From contig JABMCL010001734.1 of NCBI GenBank assembly GCA_018857735.1, forward strand, positions 2,086,001-2,150,000: 64,000 bases of DNA. The letters run 5' to 3'. Positions 50,337-63,527 of this stretch are shown here, piece after piece. The DNA is from Alviniconcha marisindica (taxonomy: Eukaryota; Mollusca; Gastropoda; Provannidae). Positions within the stretch are counted from its first letter, which is position 1. Every line of letters begins with the position of its first letter. The translations under genes were made by a program, and so were the position numbers. Below the pieces are notes generated by a model, which was not told the origin of the DNA, did no database searches, and worked only from the letters and a program-made list of their open reading frames with translations.

Positions 50337-50553
50337 GTGAGTGTGGGACTGTGGCATTTGGGTGAATTACATTTTATCAACACTTTGTTGAATGAAAAAT
50401 TATACTATATATTATTTATATTTATAAATATATAATTTGTTAAATATGCCTTTTCAGTTTCATTGCCAATGATTTTTCAACAAATAAAACAAGTTTCGAA
50501 AACCCAAAATGTGTCACTGTGTATGTGTGTCACTGTGTGTGTGAGTATGTCAC

Positions 50554-50791
<238 letters not shown>

Positions 50792-50848
50792 TGTGCATGC
50801 ATGTGTGTACCAACACAGTTTCCACAAATATTGCTGTTACCATTATTA

Positions 50849-50916
50849 CTACTGGCATTGATTAAATTCTGCCAACTGATGCCCATCAGTTGGCAGAATT
50901 TAATCAATACCAGTAG
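50849..50916. repeat. 33-bp-arm palindrome with a 2-bp centre
   Basis: The left arm 50849-50881 and right arm 50884-50916 pair with one mismatch (CTACTGGCATTGATTAAATT against AATTTAATCAATACCAGTAG). Confidence 0.95.
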
Positions 50917-51444
50917 ATAATTAAGTGTGTTAGATCTACCATCTACATGATCTAGACTGTGGGACAAAACCGTATGGCAGATGCTCAATAGAATGAACAG
51001 ATCACATACATGTATGATGTACTGATGTAGAGGGCAGTTGTGGCTCATTCAAAGGAAAGGCAGGGAGATTCTCAGCCAGTCAGATCACCGCTTTGCAAGT
51101 ATTACATTGTGGATGCACATTTCGTTGACTGCCGCACAACTAACTATAAGGTATTGGAAAACCTAGTGTGATCCTTGTCCATCTCTCTGAAAAAAAGATG
51201 TTCAATCTGACATGTAATGATCATGTACATGACGATACGTTTTTAAAATATCAAGTTACATAATAACAATAATAATGTACATTTATCATGTGCTCATCAA
51301 ATCAATGCCCTGAGTGCTCACATGATACATATTAACCTAAATATGACATTCTGTACGTACACATATACTGATGCAGAGCCAGTCCTACCAAAACAATTTA
51401 CATAAAGTATTATATGGAGAAACAAACACTGCCAGGCCATGCAC

Positions 51445-51487
<43 letters not shown>

Positions 51488-51565
51488 CTGTAGCAGGAAC
51501 TTCAGTATGAACTATGATGAAGGTCACTTTACAGAGGTAGAAGAACAGCAACACCAGTTCACCAA

Positions 51566-51815
51566 CAGTAAAAGTAAAACTGAAAGTAAAAGTAGTTCTA
51601 GCGGGACTCAGTTGCAGGGAAGTGCTACATTATACTTATAGATCATCAGTGTAATGCTATGATTTGTATAGCAAACACAGATAACACAAACAGTAAAAGT
51701 AAAACTGAAAGTAAAAGTAGTTCTAGCGGGACTCAGTTGCAGGGAAGTGCTACATTATACTTATAGATCATCAGTGTAATGCTATGATTTGTATAGCAAA
51801 CACAGATAACACAAA
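51566..51815. repeat. 125-bp tandem duplication, apparently identical copies
   Basis: 51566-51690 and 51691-51815 look identical by eye (start CAGTAAAAGTAAAACTGAAA). Upstream of ERCC4. Confidence 0.93.
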
Positions 51816-52239
51816 CTGTTACTGATATAACTATATAAGCTACTTTTATTTTGATACATAGCCGGATAGAGCACAGACCACAGATCTAGACTAGAGGCTA
51901 GCTGCACACGGACTGCTGATGCAGAAGTCCAGAGGGATGGGGGTGAACAGGGCCGGGCCCTAAGCATAACCAAAATTTCAAGTTATACTACAACAATCTG
52001 GTAATACCATGGACCTATATTAATTATTATATAGGACCTATATAATATATCTGTAGCTTTTTGCTTTTAATGACTGAAAACAGTAAATAAAAGGTAAAAT
52101 CCACGGAGACGGTCGGAAATTCCTGGACCATTTTAAAAGTATTTGGGGGTCAGAAATATCATCGCAATCATTAAATCAGGTCCATATCTACTGATTACAG
52201 CCAAAATCCGCATGTCTTACACAAAACAGTACTTAAAAT

Positions 52240-53285
52240 TAAAAACCTCGTGCTCGCAAACTTGATAGCGGAAGCGGCTATTCGCACCGTCCGTGGATTC
52301 TTATTGGCACAGCGACTCTGCGAAAAGTAGTTGGTGGTTTCCTTATTCGCACAAGCCATTGTGCTTTATTAATTCTTATTGGTTGCTGCTGTTCATACAG
52401 TTTATTAGGGGTTGTGAAGTATAGTATAGAATTAGTATTGCAACTGACCTACACTGAAACTATCTGGGCACACTGCAGCTTTCTTGCGCCTTCTGTCTGT
52501 TGAACTTGGCTCGCGGCGATCTCAGAAATTCCGCGCTTTTAAAATCCAGATTCAAAACACTTCATGATAGCTTTCTGCCAGTAGGATTTTTGCAATCTTA
52601 GATCCTTTTTCTGGGCGGCCCAAAAGGTTCACGTTCCCCCACAAATTCATGGTTTAATGATGGCAAGGGATCCCGTGATATAAATCAGGTACGGCTTTGG
52701 TTGTCTGCCGCTCTGCAAATAAGCCAATGAGTGCTGACAATACACAGAGCGGCTGTGTGAATAAGGAGTATCAAACAAATTATTCGCACAGCGGCGGTCG
52801 AATAGCTACTCCATTTGATAACCACAGACACTTTGTTTTAACCTCTTCATACTCTTTTTCGTATTTTTATCAGAGCGGTAAACACTATTTACATAAGGCA
52901 AATAGAATTTTTACTTAAACAAAAAAATCTTCTAAACATTATGGTTTGTTACTACCCAGTAAATGAAAATAATATTTTCTATCTTTTAATTGTAGATATT
53001 TTCGAATGCCGATTTATTTATTTTTAAAAGAAGAAAAAAGTGAAACCAAATAGAGAGTCGTGTTTTTGACCTTGACTTGAGTGCGCAAGCTCTGGTTTGA
53101 GAAAGAAAATTATCAAAGTAAATTATTTTACCAGAGAAATCACGAGTAAAGAAGAAAAATAAATGTTTGAGTTTGGGTAAATTGACGCGTACCATAGGCA
53201 CTTCCGCTTCCCGTACAAACAAAGTCTGCGTGTTGGAGATTATCGTTTTCTGAGTAATTTGGTCCGTATTTGTTTACATTGAAGG
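52240..53285. promoter_or_regulatory. candidate divergent promoter zone of ERCC4 and ELOF1
   Basis: The gene-free interval holds two ATTGG boxes (about 52302-52308 and 52376-52381), a CCAAT at about 52722 and scattered CpG-rich sequence, unlike the AT-rich flanks. Plus-strand donor-like sites occur at about 52688 (CAG/GTACGG) and 53285 (GAAG/GTAATG). Start sites cannot be read from sequence. Confidence 0.35.
53225..53285 (+). other. ELOF1: candidate non-coding first exon of ELOF1
   Basis: The stretch ends in ATTGAAG followed by GTAATG, an acceptable donor. The ELOF1 start codon lies 17 bases after an acceptor (CTGGTTTCAG ending 54588), so a 5' UTR intron is expected. Left boundary unknown. 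Confidence 0.35.
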
Positions 53286-54605
53286 TAATGTGTAAATCTC
53301 ACATATTAGCTGTAGTAGTTAAGATTTTTGCTTGTTAGGTTGATATGTATGTCAACTTTTTGAGCTCTCCGAGTCATTTCCAGAAGAACCAAAGGCCAAC
53401 TGGTGGAGGCCACCGTTAGAATAGATGTAACAACTAGCATCAGCTGATCAACATACGCTAAACCTAATAAAAGGGGATGTTTAAACGAATTACAAGTGAT
53501 CCCGTTGAGCGCCGCGCAGCTACCCCCCCCCCCCCCCCCCCAACAAGTTGCTTCTTTCCTTGTACCAACTAGTAGTACGAGACACTAGTAGTAGAACTGT
53601 AGAAGTAGAACGAGGCGAAGTTTCATCAAATACACTGATAAACACTAGGTTGTCTAAATTCTAATGGTCTAGCTGATTGACAATACTGACAGGTACTACT
53701 ATTACTACTAGACTAAATTAAGATTAAGGATACTTAAAAGTAATAGCTCCTTTTGTTGTTTTGGTTATTTACCTATGTTTGCAGCAATCTTTCCATGTCG
53801 TCTAACCTAACTAATGAACTGCTCCTTGCGATCACTGACTGAAAAGACACCTGTGTAGCAATGTACTTGTTTGATGTTTATGACTGTAGTTAGTAGTATT
53901 AAAGTGGTTTCTGCAAGTACAACTACCAGCTCACCACTAATGTTTGTTTGTGATGCACTTGCAGTACATGATTATGATTTTTTTTTTTTTTTTAAAGTTT
54001 TAACTTAAGATAATATTAATAACTTAATAAGACAAGCAGAAAAAGAAGCTGACTTAGTAGTACTACAAATTTATATGCTGTGACTGTGACAGTGTGAGTA
54101 ATCCTATGGCTATGAGCGTCACCCACTTAAGCACTTTGACAAACAGCTCACAAGAGTTACATGCCCACAGCAAAGCCAACAAAGTGAACAGTGTCTGTGT
54201 CCAGTTTCTACATTAGTCTGATGACTTTATTACACAAGATGAGCAGTCCCACAACAATGACACAGTTGACAGAGCACTGGTTTCAGGTGCATGAATTATG
54301 TGAATGATCATTCAGATTAAGTTAATAACAACAACGAAAACAAAGCAAAAAAACAACAACAAACAAACAAACAACAAAAAGAGAGAAAAAGAAGAGAGCA
54401 GGCTTTGTACAATTGTAGTTTGTTTTACTTTTAGAAACTTATTCCACTTCCAAGAAAAATGGCGAGCTTCAGTATTCGTTCCCTTTGAAGAATGGTGGTC
54501 ATTGTGGGCAGGCTTGACAGAATTGCCAACGGTAAATGATGTGAACTTTGTCAGTTTGTGATGTTTTTTTGTTGTTGTCTGGTTTCAGTTTGACTGTGGA
54601 AGAAA

Positions 54606-57217
54606 ATGGGTCGCAGGAAGAAGGCTAACAAGCCTCCACCCAAGCGCAAGGCGATTGTGCCGCTGGACACCCTCTTCAACTGCCCATTTTGTAACCACGA
54701 GAAGTCATGTGAAGTCAAACTGTAGGTCATCCATTTGAATTATGAAACTAAAATCTACTTTCTTGTTTTTTCCCCTTCCTTCCCTTTTCCTGTGACCTTT
54801 TTTTCTTTTTCTTTCTGTTTTAAATATATCTGTTACGTATGAACTATGATAATGACTCTGTTATGATTGTTATAATTTTTGGACAATGGTATCACTATCA
54901 TCTTTATTTCTCAGTTGAATTTTTTCCTTTGTGCTCATACTCACATTCAAGTTATTTCATCACTGTCATGCTCATAGAGTCATACTCTGTGTGTGTGTAC
55001 GCGCGCGCGTGCATGTGCATGCGTGCACGCATGCACATGCGTGCGTGCATTCATGCATGCATGTTTATAAACTTGGCTTAGTTGGTTTTGTTTTTGTTTT
55101 TAAAAATGAATTGGGGGGGGGGGGGGGGTCATAATGTGAACTGTGAACTTCAGTTTGAGCAATACATCACTGGCACTGTCCAGAGACAATGAAACACTTG
55201 CCCTACTTCTTCTGCTGCTGCAGGGACCGGGTGCGCAACACAGGAATGATAACGTGCAACGTCTGCTTGGAGGACTTCCAGACCAGCATCAACTGTATCC
55301 TTTATACTATATTATAGTTTATTTGTACAATGCTATGCCAGTATTTTGCTTTTTAGTTTTTTAATGCATCCAGGTTATTACATTACTCTGGGCCCCCCTT
55401 GAGATAAAACATCTGAAACTATTAAGACTGCTTCCTAAGGAGTTTACTAAGCAGGACAGGTTGAGCTAAAAGTAAAAGCCTTTCAGTTTGAGTTATTTTA
55501 GAAGAGTTCATTCTTTCAAATGCATATATTTTATAACAGAAAAAAATTATCTGGCAAAGGTGGGAGATCACACCCCTGGACCCCCACTTTTGACTAGATT
55601 TGTCCGAGTTTCAGTTGCAAAGTGGCCTTGCCTGGATCTCAGATTCTCACAGTTCCACAGTGAGTTTTGCTTCCATCAGGTAGCCAAATGATTATAATCC
55701 CCGTTTTTGCGTTTGTTTTTAATCGGAACAGCCTCAGTTTCCTTCCAGGTTGTTCCAATGGAATACAGCACGTCAGTGAAGGAAGCAAGTACAAAAGTAA
55801 TTGTTTCAAAAATGGCAGTTACACTTTACAGTAAATTATTTGGCTGCCAGGGCAAAGAGTAGATAACTGTGGAATTGCAAGATCCAGTTTGCGACTGAGC
55901 AGTAGTAAAAATAAGGGAGGCTATGTAAGCCTTTGCCAGAATTCAGTCTCATTTATGCTACCTACTACATTTGCACCAGTTGAATGTACACTAGCGACTA
56001 CGGTTGCGCTGGGATCTTTTTCAGCTGCTTTAATCCTTCTCTCTCCCTCAATGATAATATTTTCATCAGACTTTGCTGCCAAGTGCTTCTTTGTACGTGT
56101 AAACCAGGTAAAAGTGACATGTTTTCAGTCAAAGTGAAAACAAAGGCATAGAAAAGAAATGTCAGTGCAGAAAGAAAGTGAATTTCTGACCAGTCAGCTT
56201 TGAAATACAACTGCTGGAAATGACATTTAAACCAATCGGCATCGTGGACAGGAGTGTGGTTAGGCAAGCAGAGTTTTGCATTCCGAACTTTGCCAGTCAG
56301 ATTTCATTATTGCACTAAATGACTGTTGACTATCTCGCTCGCTTCGAAAATATGTGTGTGTCAAGGTGACGCATGGATCTCTAATCTGTACATCAAAATT
56401 CAAATCTGTGCATAATACTTTAATCGACCCGCAGTTGTGCATTATTGGGAGCACTGGAGGTTTCGATGCTGCTTCTAACTATAAAGCTTCATTGTCCTGT
56501 AAATTCTGCATTCTGTGTTTGTTTGGCTGAATGACTCACGAATCAGTGAAAAGTCTGGGCAGGGCTGCCACGCTTCTACTGTTGCAGCTCCCACCTCTTA
56601 CGTGTGGTGGCCAAAAATATGAACACCATGTCTGTGTCTTGTAAACGTTTGCCTTGCAGAGGAACATGAAACAAGGAAAATGAGACACTGACCTGAATCA
56701 GTAACCCTGGCATGTGTCCAACTCCAAGGCATGCTTTCACTGGTGGATGCTGAGAAGACAATGTCATTCAATAAAGTAGAAGATTTTTCATCAGATGAAG
56801 TCATGTCTGAGTTCTCTAACTCAGTAACTGTGTTTATGTTCTGTGTGTGTGCACCTGTGTCTGTGTGTGCTTCTTAACTGCCCCAGACCCAGAGAATGAA
56901 AAAGAGAAGAAAGCATTTACAGCCCATTGGATAAAATACTTGTCACATCATTTCGCAGTGCAACAGGCTGATGAAATTGCTTTATAAACACATAATTGCT
57001 TCCGTGCTGAGGTGACCATGTGGTTGATGCAATGTTAAAATGCAAGAACTAACAAACATGTTCAGTAATTGCTTCCGTGCTGAGGTGACCATGTGGTTGA
57101 TGCAATGTTAAAATGCGAGAACTAACAAACATGTTCTTTAACGGAGCGTCAGACTTGTCAGAAGCTGTGGACGTCTACAGCGACTGGATCGACGCCTGTG
57201 AAGCAGCCAACCAGTAG
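54606..57217 (+). CDS. ELOF1: ELOF1, transcription elongation factor 1 homologue
   Basis: A small zinc-ribbon protein that travels with RNA polymerase II; in yeast and human it aids elongation through chromatin and transcription-coupled repair. Three coding exons: 54606-54721, 55224-55294, 57153-57217. The product is 83 aa, identical in length to human ELOF1. It begins [15 protein letters not shown], a basic tail. Four zinc-binding cysteines occur as CPFC (C26, C29) and CNVC (C50, C53). The conserved end reads [19 protein letters not shown]. Intron phases match exactly: CT/G, T/AC. The last intron carries a 71-bp direct duplication just before the acceptor. It is divergent to ERCC4. Confidence 0.98.
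56990..57136 (+). repeat. 71-bp direct duplication before the last ELOF1 acceptor
   Basis: TTGCTTCCGTGCTGAGGTGA through GAACTAACAAACATGTTC occurs twice with one or two changes. The second copy ends 16 bp before the acceptor at 57152. CTAAC is a branch-point-like motif, present in both copies. Confidence 0.9.
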
Positions 57218-57474
57218 CAGTGGCCCAAGCTCAGCACCTCACACCCATCACCATCGCTGACAATAATAACCATCTTTAGGTTGACAGACGTGTTTGTCCC
57301 AGTCTGCTTAAATCACTCCAGAGTACCGCAGGGCTGGACGCTTTTGAAGTCTGCTAGCAGGTGACAGGTGTGTTTATCCCAATCCATTGAAATCAGTTCA
57401 GAGTGCCACAGGGCTGGATGCTTTGAAGCCTGCTAGCAGTTGACAGAGACATTTACCAAAGCTAGAAAGGCTTT

Positions 57475-58090
57475 TAAATTCCACTGCCAGTCATATCTCA
57501 AGTGCTTGTGGTTCGTCTAGAGTGTCTTTGCAAAAGACTATATTCGTCCATGCAAACTATGTTGAAGATAGTACCAGAAACATGCCAGACTCACACTTTT
57601 ATCTGTTTCTGATCCCCCCCACCCCCCCCACCTCTCTCCCACACTAAGTGGGAAATGCTGTTCACTTCCTAGGCAAAATCAGAAAAAGTGTCTAATATTT
57701 TCACTCATTTGCATTCTTTTTTTCTCTCTCCAAAATTCAAGTGTGTATTACTATTAGCCACAGAGGGAACCAAAACTATGAGCCACCTGAAGACAGTTCC
57801 CGGAAGGAAAGGGTCAGGGCGTGGATGAAGAGAGTTGCATTCTTCTTTATCGGGGGTGGATCATGATGTATGTGTTTTTGGAAAAAATCCACTGCCAGTC
57901 ATGTCCCAAGTGCTTGGGGTCCGTCTAGAGTATCTTTGCAAAAGACTAAATTCATCCATGCAAACTATTTTGAAGATGGTACTGGAACCTACATGTCAGT
58001 CTCACATTTTTACCCGTTTTTGACGTTCCCTCCAAAGTGGGAAATGCTGTCAACTTCCATGTCAAAATCAGAAACTGTAAATTCTTCCTA
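57475..58090. repeat. ~200-bp direct repeat in the ELOF1 downstream region
   Basis: CCACTGCCAGTCATATCTCA ... GTGGGAAATGCTGT (57480-57685) recurs at 57886-58080 at roughly 85% identity by eye. Confidence 0.85.
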
Positions 58091-60649
58091 AAGTGTGTCA
58101 GTTCGTGGACAGGGGTTGGACCCATGCTAACTGAATGGGATCACATCGTGAAAAGTCATATATAACAAAAAGGTGAGTGTGTGTGGAATCGTTTTTAACT
58201 TCTGCCACAGTAGGACCAGGGAATGGTTTGGCCAATCATGGCTCAGTAACAGTAACCAGTAACCAAGCAAACAGAGGGTAAAAAGCATGTGTCTGATTTG
58301 GTTATGACCTCACCTGTGTTCATAATGTACTGAAAGATGGTCTGTCTGTGTGATGTGTCGCACATGGCCGTGCTGCAACCACACACCGAGGCAGGCATGG
58401 CTCACAGTATTTGGAAGGACCATCTCAAAGCTGCTTCCAGCGGATTTTAACCTTTTATATATATATAATTATATGTTTGGATCCTGCCTGTAGCAGTGCG
58501 TAGCTGGGTGCCCAAAAGGAAAAGTGACGTGAGGGGAAAATGCTGTGTTCTAACACTGACTTTCGCAGAACAGTTGAACCCCTGAATAGAAGCTACTCAG
58601 AACAGACATAGTATTCAGACTTGACATGTTTTGAGGCAAATTCTGAAGTAGAGTAAATTCATTGCGCACTTAGACTTAGAGCATGATCAGCTTGGATTAG
58701 TAGAAGTTTCTGATCAGATTTGCGAGTGATGTCTGACATCAAATACTTCATTCAAAAAATACAGAAAAGGGTATTGGCAGGTTGTGTTCGACAGCTCCAC
58801 TCACTGCAGCCAAGTTCTTTAAAAAAATTATGAAAATTATGGCTGACATCTTTACACAGGCACTGTTTATGTGGTTGTAAAAGAGGAAAAAAGCTGATTG
58901 TCATACATTTGTACAGTAATAATTTGTAATACCACAGATACCAAATGTTTGCACCTCAGTGAAGTTTTGGGGAGTCTGGTGCTGCATTGTTGGGGGGTGA
59001 GGTGCTGAGTTGAGCATTACCATACAGTGAAACTTTGTTACTAACGACTGTTACAGCAACTTGGTTGTCATAATGTCAAGTCTTCAAAACGACACACAGG
59101 AAGGTTTTTCAGCTATCCTGCCGTGAAAGCTGTTTAAACGCTACAGGGTGTCAAGGCAATTTTATTTCAAGCGATGAAAAAGTCTGTGGAGTAGAGTCAT
59201 TTTGTCTGCTCCCACTCAGTGCCCTGGTAAAAACCTACTGTGAATTGAAAACAAAGACATGTGTGTACATGTTTGTGTGTGTGCGTGCTCAGGTGTGTGT
59301 GTGTGTGTTGTGTGCATCTGTGTGTGTGTGTTGATGTTGGATTTAAAACACAGGCCAGACTACCATGTCTGTGAAAGCTGAGCAGTGAGTAGGGATACCT
59401 TCCCATTTGTTAGGTGCCCATAGATATTAATGTTGTCTTATACACTGTTGTTTTGTGTGCTTTGCTTATGGTTATGATGTCCAAGTTGAACTACTATGTA
59501 ATACATTTTTTGCTTTTGCTTGGTGGAAGCTGATTATAAGTTCTGAATCTGATGATTAGATAAAAACAGAAGCAAGAAAAAAAAGGTTATTGTATTTTCA
59601 GCAGGCCATTTTAGTTGCTTTCACTGATGCTTTTCACTTTGCTCGCTGTATCAAAGAAGGGTTATGAGTCATCTGAAAAGGTTCTTTGTCTTCTTTCACT
59701 GAATTTAAACAAGCATATAGCATTTTGTTGATGACTTTCTAACACTGTAACAGTGCTGTTCATACATGACTACTCCACATAGTAAATAAGTTCACTTGAC
59801 TTTGGGTATTCTTTGCTTATTATATTGGAGAAAGCTTTATCAATCAGTTGATCAATCAATCAGTTTTGTAACCTTTTAGCTCTTTTTTTGTTGTTGTTTG
59901 CAGGGAGAGGGGTTAGGGGAAGTGATTAATAAATAGAACTGTTCAACTTGACTCCTACTAAGGCAAGGACTTGTTTCAATATATATACAAGTGTTTGAAA
60001 TAATGTTGCCTCGTTTGTTGAGATTGATGTACTTTATTTTTTAATAAAGAAGAGCAAAGCATTCTGAAAGCTATAATTTTGATTTTTGTGTTTAAAAAAA
60101 CAAAAAAATCTCTTCCCTCCCCCCACCATCTTACTAATGTGCCTGATTCTGTGTCCGTGCGCGCACACGCGTGTGTGTGTGTGTCTCTGTGTGTGTGTGT
60201 GGCTCTCTGTCTCTCCCTCTCTTGGTTCCCCCCTCCCCCCCCCCCCCACCCCTTCTGCTTGATGCCTCTGTGTGTGTTGTAGGCCTGCTTCAGACCTTTG
60301 AAGCAAACCTTGGTCTGGAAGACTTAATAGGCTGAATTTCCACAAATCCATTACCCAGATTATCACCGTTAGTTTTACACACTTAGCATGCACGCAAAAA
60401 CAAACCGGCAAAATGTCATCTTCCACTTACCTCATCAATTTAAATACATGTATTTGTGCTGCTGATCGTAAGTGTTACTGTTGGTACAGTTACCTGGCTG
60501 TGATTTTGATTTCTCCCCCGTGTGTGTGTGCGTACGAGAGAGGGAGAGATGCTGCTAAATAGTTCACCTAATATATATATGCAGTTGATGACATGCCCCC
60601 ATTTCTTTCCTTTCCTACGTTTTTATACGAGTGTATGTACCTTCAAAAA

Positions 60650-60800
60650 AACATCTGAAACAAGAATGACTGCTAGCGTTCTAGAAAAAGATTAAATAGA
60701 AAGCTATTTATTATCAAAAACAACACAATATGCACATTTTCTGGTTAAGTCCCTTTTTCAAGCTACAAAACGACTGTTAAAGGGTGAAAAATGAGAGCTG
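60650..60800. mobile_element. foldback element family 3, partial copy
   Basis: AAGTCCCTTTTTCAAGCTAC and GTTAAAGGGTGAAAAATGAG match family 3. The segment ATCTGAAACAAGAATGACTG just before it also occurs at about 6159 in DMAP1 intron 4. Confidence 0.65.
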
Positions 60801-61021
60801 CTTTGTTATTTATCTCTCTCTTCCCTTCCCTCCATTCCCCCCCCCCCCCCCCCCCCCATCCACTCCCCCCGTCTTTCTCTTTGTACCTTGAGAAAGAGCC
60901 TTGAGCCTTGGGCCAAACGACAGCACAAGCAGCTACCACAACAACCACCTCGTCGTAATTAATACTGCCGTGGCGTCTTTGAGGTTCAGCCTCACCCAAA
61001 TTCCAAGCACTGGTTTACGAC

Positions 61022-61430
61022 ATCCTTCCTTCAACCACTGCCGTATTTAGTTACGCAATAGGGTCCAGAAAACTGTCAGCTAACGAGCAGTTTTTTGTTG
61101 GTGCTCAAACAGTGGTAAGTTTATTACAAACAACTCAAATAAAACAAGGCGTATCATTTATAGCCGCCAACAAAGTTTAAACCAGCTCAAATAAAACCAC
61201 AATCGTTTGAATCGAGACGGAACTCCTTTTTTTCCCCCTTTTTTTTATCCGGGGTGGATGCATCTCATGTTTACGTGCGTGCTTTGGCGCTAGGTTGCTT
61301 CTACAGTCATATTAGTACCCGAACCTTTCGGAGGGCGCTGACCGCGTCGCTGGACAGCAGCGCGGAGATAAAGAGTGCCCCTTCAGCGGAGTAACTAAAT
61401 CTGGAGGAGTTTGGAGGAAGGTGCCGGAAA
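61022..61430. mobile_element. MITE-like element, family 1, copy 2
   Basis: Similar throughout to 5396-5808: internal blocks GAACTCCTTTT, GGGTGGATG, GCGTGCTTTGGCGC and GAGTGCCCCTTCAGCGGAGTAAC correspond in order. The inverted ends contain ATTTAGTTAC / GTAACTAAAT. Confidence 0.8.
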
Positions 61431-63520
61431 GCGATGCTCGGAGTGTGAACCTCAGCTAGCCATGCGCAACGTGACACGCGTGACTAGCACAGCCAGCCCT
61501 ATCGCAACATGCGCCGCCCAATATACACACAGGCCGAAGAGCATTATATGTAATGGACATGAGGTGAGGACGTTCTTAGCAACAAAGTCGTGTAATGACA
61601 CGCCTGCTCGCCAGCCAAACGTCAGAAAGGTTCGACCCGATACAAGCGATAGGTGTCGGAATGACAGTTTAATTACAGTTGTTAGTCGGCGGTTTGCGCA
61701 ATGGCCGTTTCTGTGTCCCGGTTGGGAGTAACTACTCAGTATCTATATGGGTTGGGATTGTGTGTTTTTTATATATTATTTTGTCTCTCTCTGTCTATGT
61801 CTGTCTCTCTCTGTCTGTCTGTCTGTCTGTCTGTCAGTCTCTCTCTCGCTCTCTTCTTGGTTAGCTGGTTATCGTTCATGTGTGCGTGCGTGTGTCTGTG
61901 TTGTTTATATTTTTTGTTGTTGTCTTGTTTTTGTTTGCTCGTTCTATATGTATATGGGGGGTGGGGAGGCAGGTGTGTGTGTGGGGGGGGGGGGGGGGGG
62001 GGGAGGTGCAGGTGGTATATTCCCTGGTTTGTGCAGTCATGCAGGACACGGAATAGGTTTTGGCCAGTATTACTAGATTTATTTGTTTTGGTGGTATGAA
62101 TGCAGCGTGTGTTTGTGTGCGCGCGAGAGAGATGTCTTTGATTTTGATTTTTGACATGAGAGAGAGAGAGAGGTTCAATTTTTGACTGAGTTTGACGTTT
62201 GCCCATTTTTCTTCACAGTAAAGTTCTCTCAAGTCTTCCTGTCTTCCTCTGGTAGCCTTCTGTCTTTTTTGTTTTGTTCTGTTTTTGTTTGTTTGTTTGT
62301 TTATTCTTCCTGGTACTGTCTTCTTCTTTCAACCCTCTGCCCCTTACCACCTCCTCCTCTTTTTCTCTTATCTCGGAATGGCTCTGTGAGATTGGCAGGA
62401 CAAAAGCCAATTAAGCTTCTTTTTCTCAACAATTATTGCTTCGATCAGTAATGCAATTGCTGTTGCTTTTGTTGGAATGTCACTTTTATTTGCAACCATC
62501 AAGCCAAATTCGGACTGGGGTAGGTTCGTAAACCTTTACATTATTACTTTCAGCACGCGCACAGGACCACCAGATCTCTTACGTAGAGACAGTTCATCTC
62601 CTGAGTCAGTGAGTTAAAGTAGAACAACAACTGAACAAGTTAGTATTATGTGAACGGTTGTTCGATCAGCGACTTGTGTTGAACGTGAGGTTGATCCTTA
62701 TCCACGAGGCTTCTGTAGGCCTGTACGAAAAAAATTGTGTCCGGCATGTCTGCAAATTAATGCGCTGCGGCATTTGCTTGCGACAGCGCTTGGTCGTCTT
62801 GACGTGATGACCACGTGCGATTGACAGGACAGTGGGGAAAAACAAAGCCCCCCCCCAAAAAACAACAACAACAACAAACAAACAAACCTAAGAAGCTGCG
62901 CAAAGCAGAACATATAACCTTTCCTCTCTACTAACGGACATTGATCTGTTCGGCCTTCAGAGCTCAGGAGCTGTGTGAACAGTAAAGATTATAAGTACAT
63001 GTATTTATGATCTTTGTGAACAGGGAGGTGGTGGGCCTGGGCTCTCGTTCACTATCCCATTCTTCCCCCGTCCCCAATAAGCCATACGGTTTCTGTGGAC
63101 GTAAAGCACCATGGAAGAAGAAGAAGATGCTCATATCGGAAACTATGTCAACAGGGAGGAGGTGGTCCTGGGCTCTCGTTCACCATCCCATTCTTCCCCC
63201 GTCCCTAATAAGCCACACGGTTTCTGTGGACGTAAAGCACCGTGAAAGAAGATGTTGGGCCTATCTATATGCATACTGCCCACGACCCTTGAACATCAAG
63301 TTAATGGCAGCTACTAGGTGCTCACCACGCCTTAATGACCACAGTTCACATAATGACCGTATGCCACTGCCAAATCTTATACCTACAGTACCTACATACA
63401 CTATACTTACACGTCGTACGAAACTTACACCAGTGGAGCTGACGTCGTAGTTCCGTTGTTGTCTGTCATTCGGTCGGCGGGGGCATTGGGAAGAGAAAGA
63501 GGGAGACAGACGAAGAGGAA
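61431..63520. other. intergenic stretch, no convincing gene before the 63.5-kb exon
   Basis: A CpG-containing stretch at 61431-61735 carries a 106-codon ORF without recognisable similarity. (TCTG)n lies at 61800-61840, a G run at 61982-62004, unique AT-rich sequence at 62200-62930, and repeat C copies at 63010-63245. Promoter activity for the 63.5-kb exon is possible but unsupported. Confidence 0.4.
63010..63245 (+). repeat. two tandem copies of dispersed repeat C
   Basis: GGGCTCTCGTTCACTATCCC ... ACGGTTTCTGTGGACGTAAA recurs about 125 bp later with few changes. Confidence 0.85.
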
Positions 63521-63527
63521 GACAACG

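Larger units (their letters stand above)
57218..61020 (+). other. ELOF1 3' UTR and downstream non-coding region
   Basis: No ORF with recognisable similarity. It contains two related ~80-bp copies at 57275-57440, a ~200-bp direct repeat (about 57475-57685 and 57880-58090), (TA)n at 58458, a (GT)n patch at 59270-59330, AATAAA signals near 59928 and 60046, a GT/C-rich patch at 60160-60250, a foldback fragment at about 60650-60800, and a C-run at 60838-60858. How far the transcript extends is unknown. Confidence 0.5.

Noticed and set aside
61411..61731. 106-codon ORF in CpG-containing DNA
   Set aside because: No recognisable family, Kozak context or splice structure; it overlaps the edge of a MITE. 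Kept only as part of the intergenic description.
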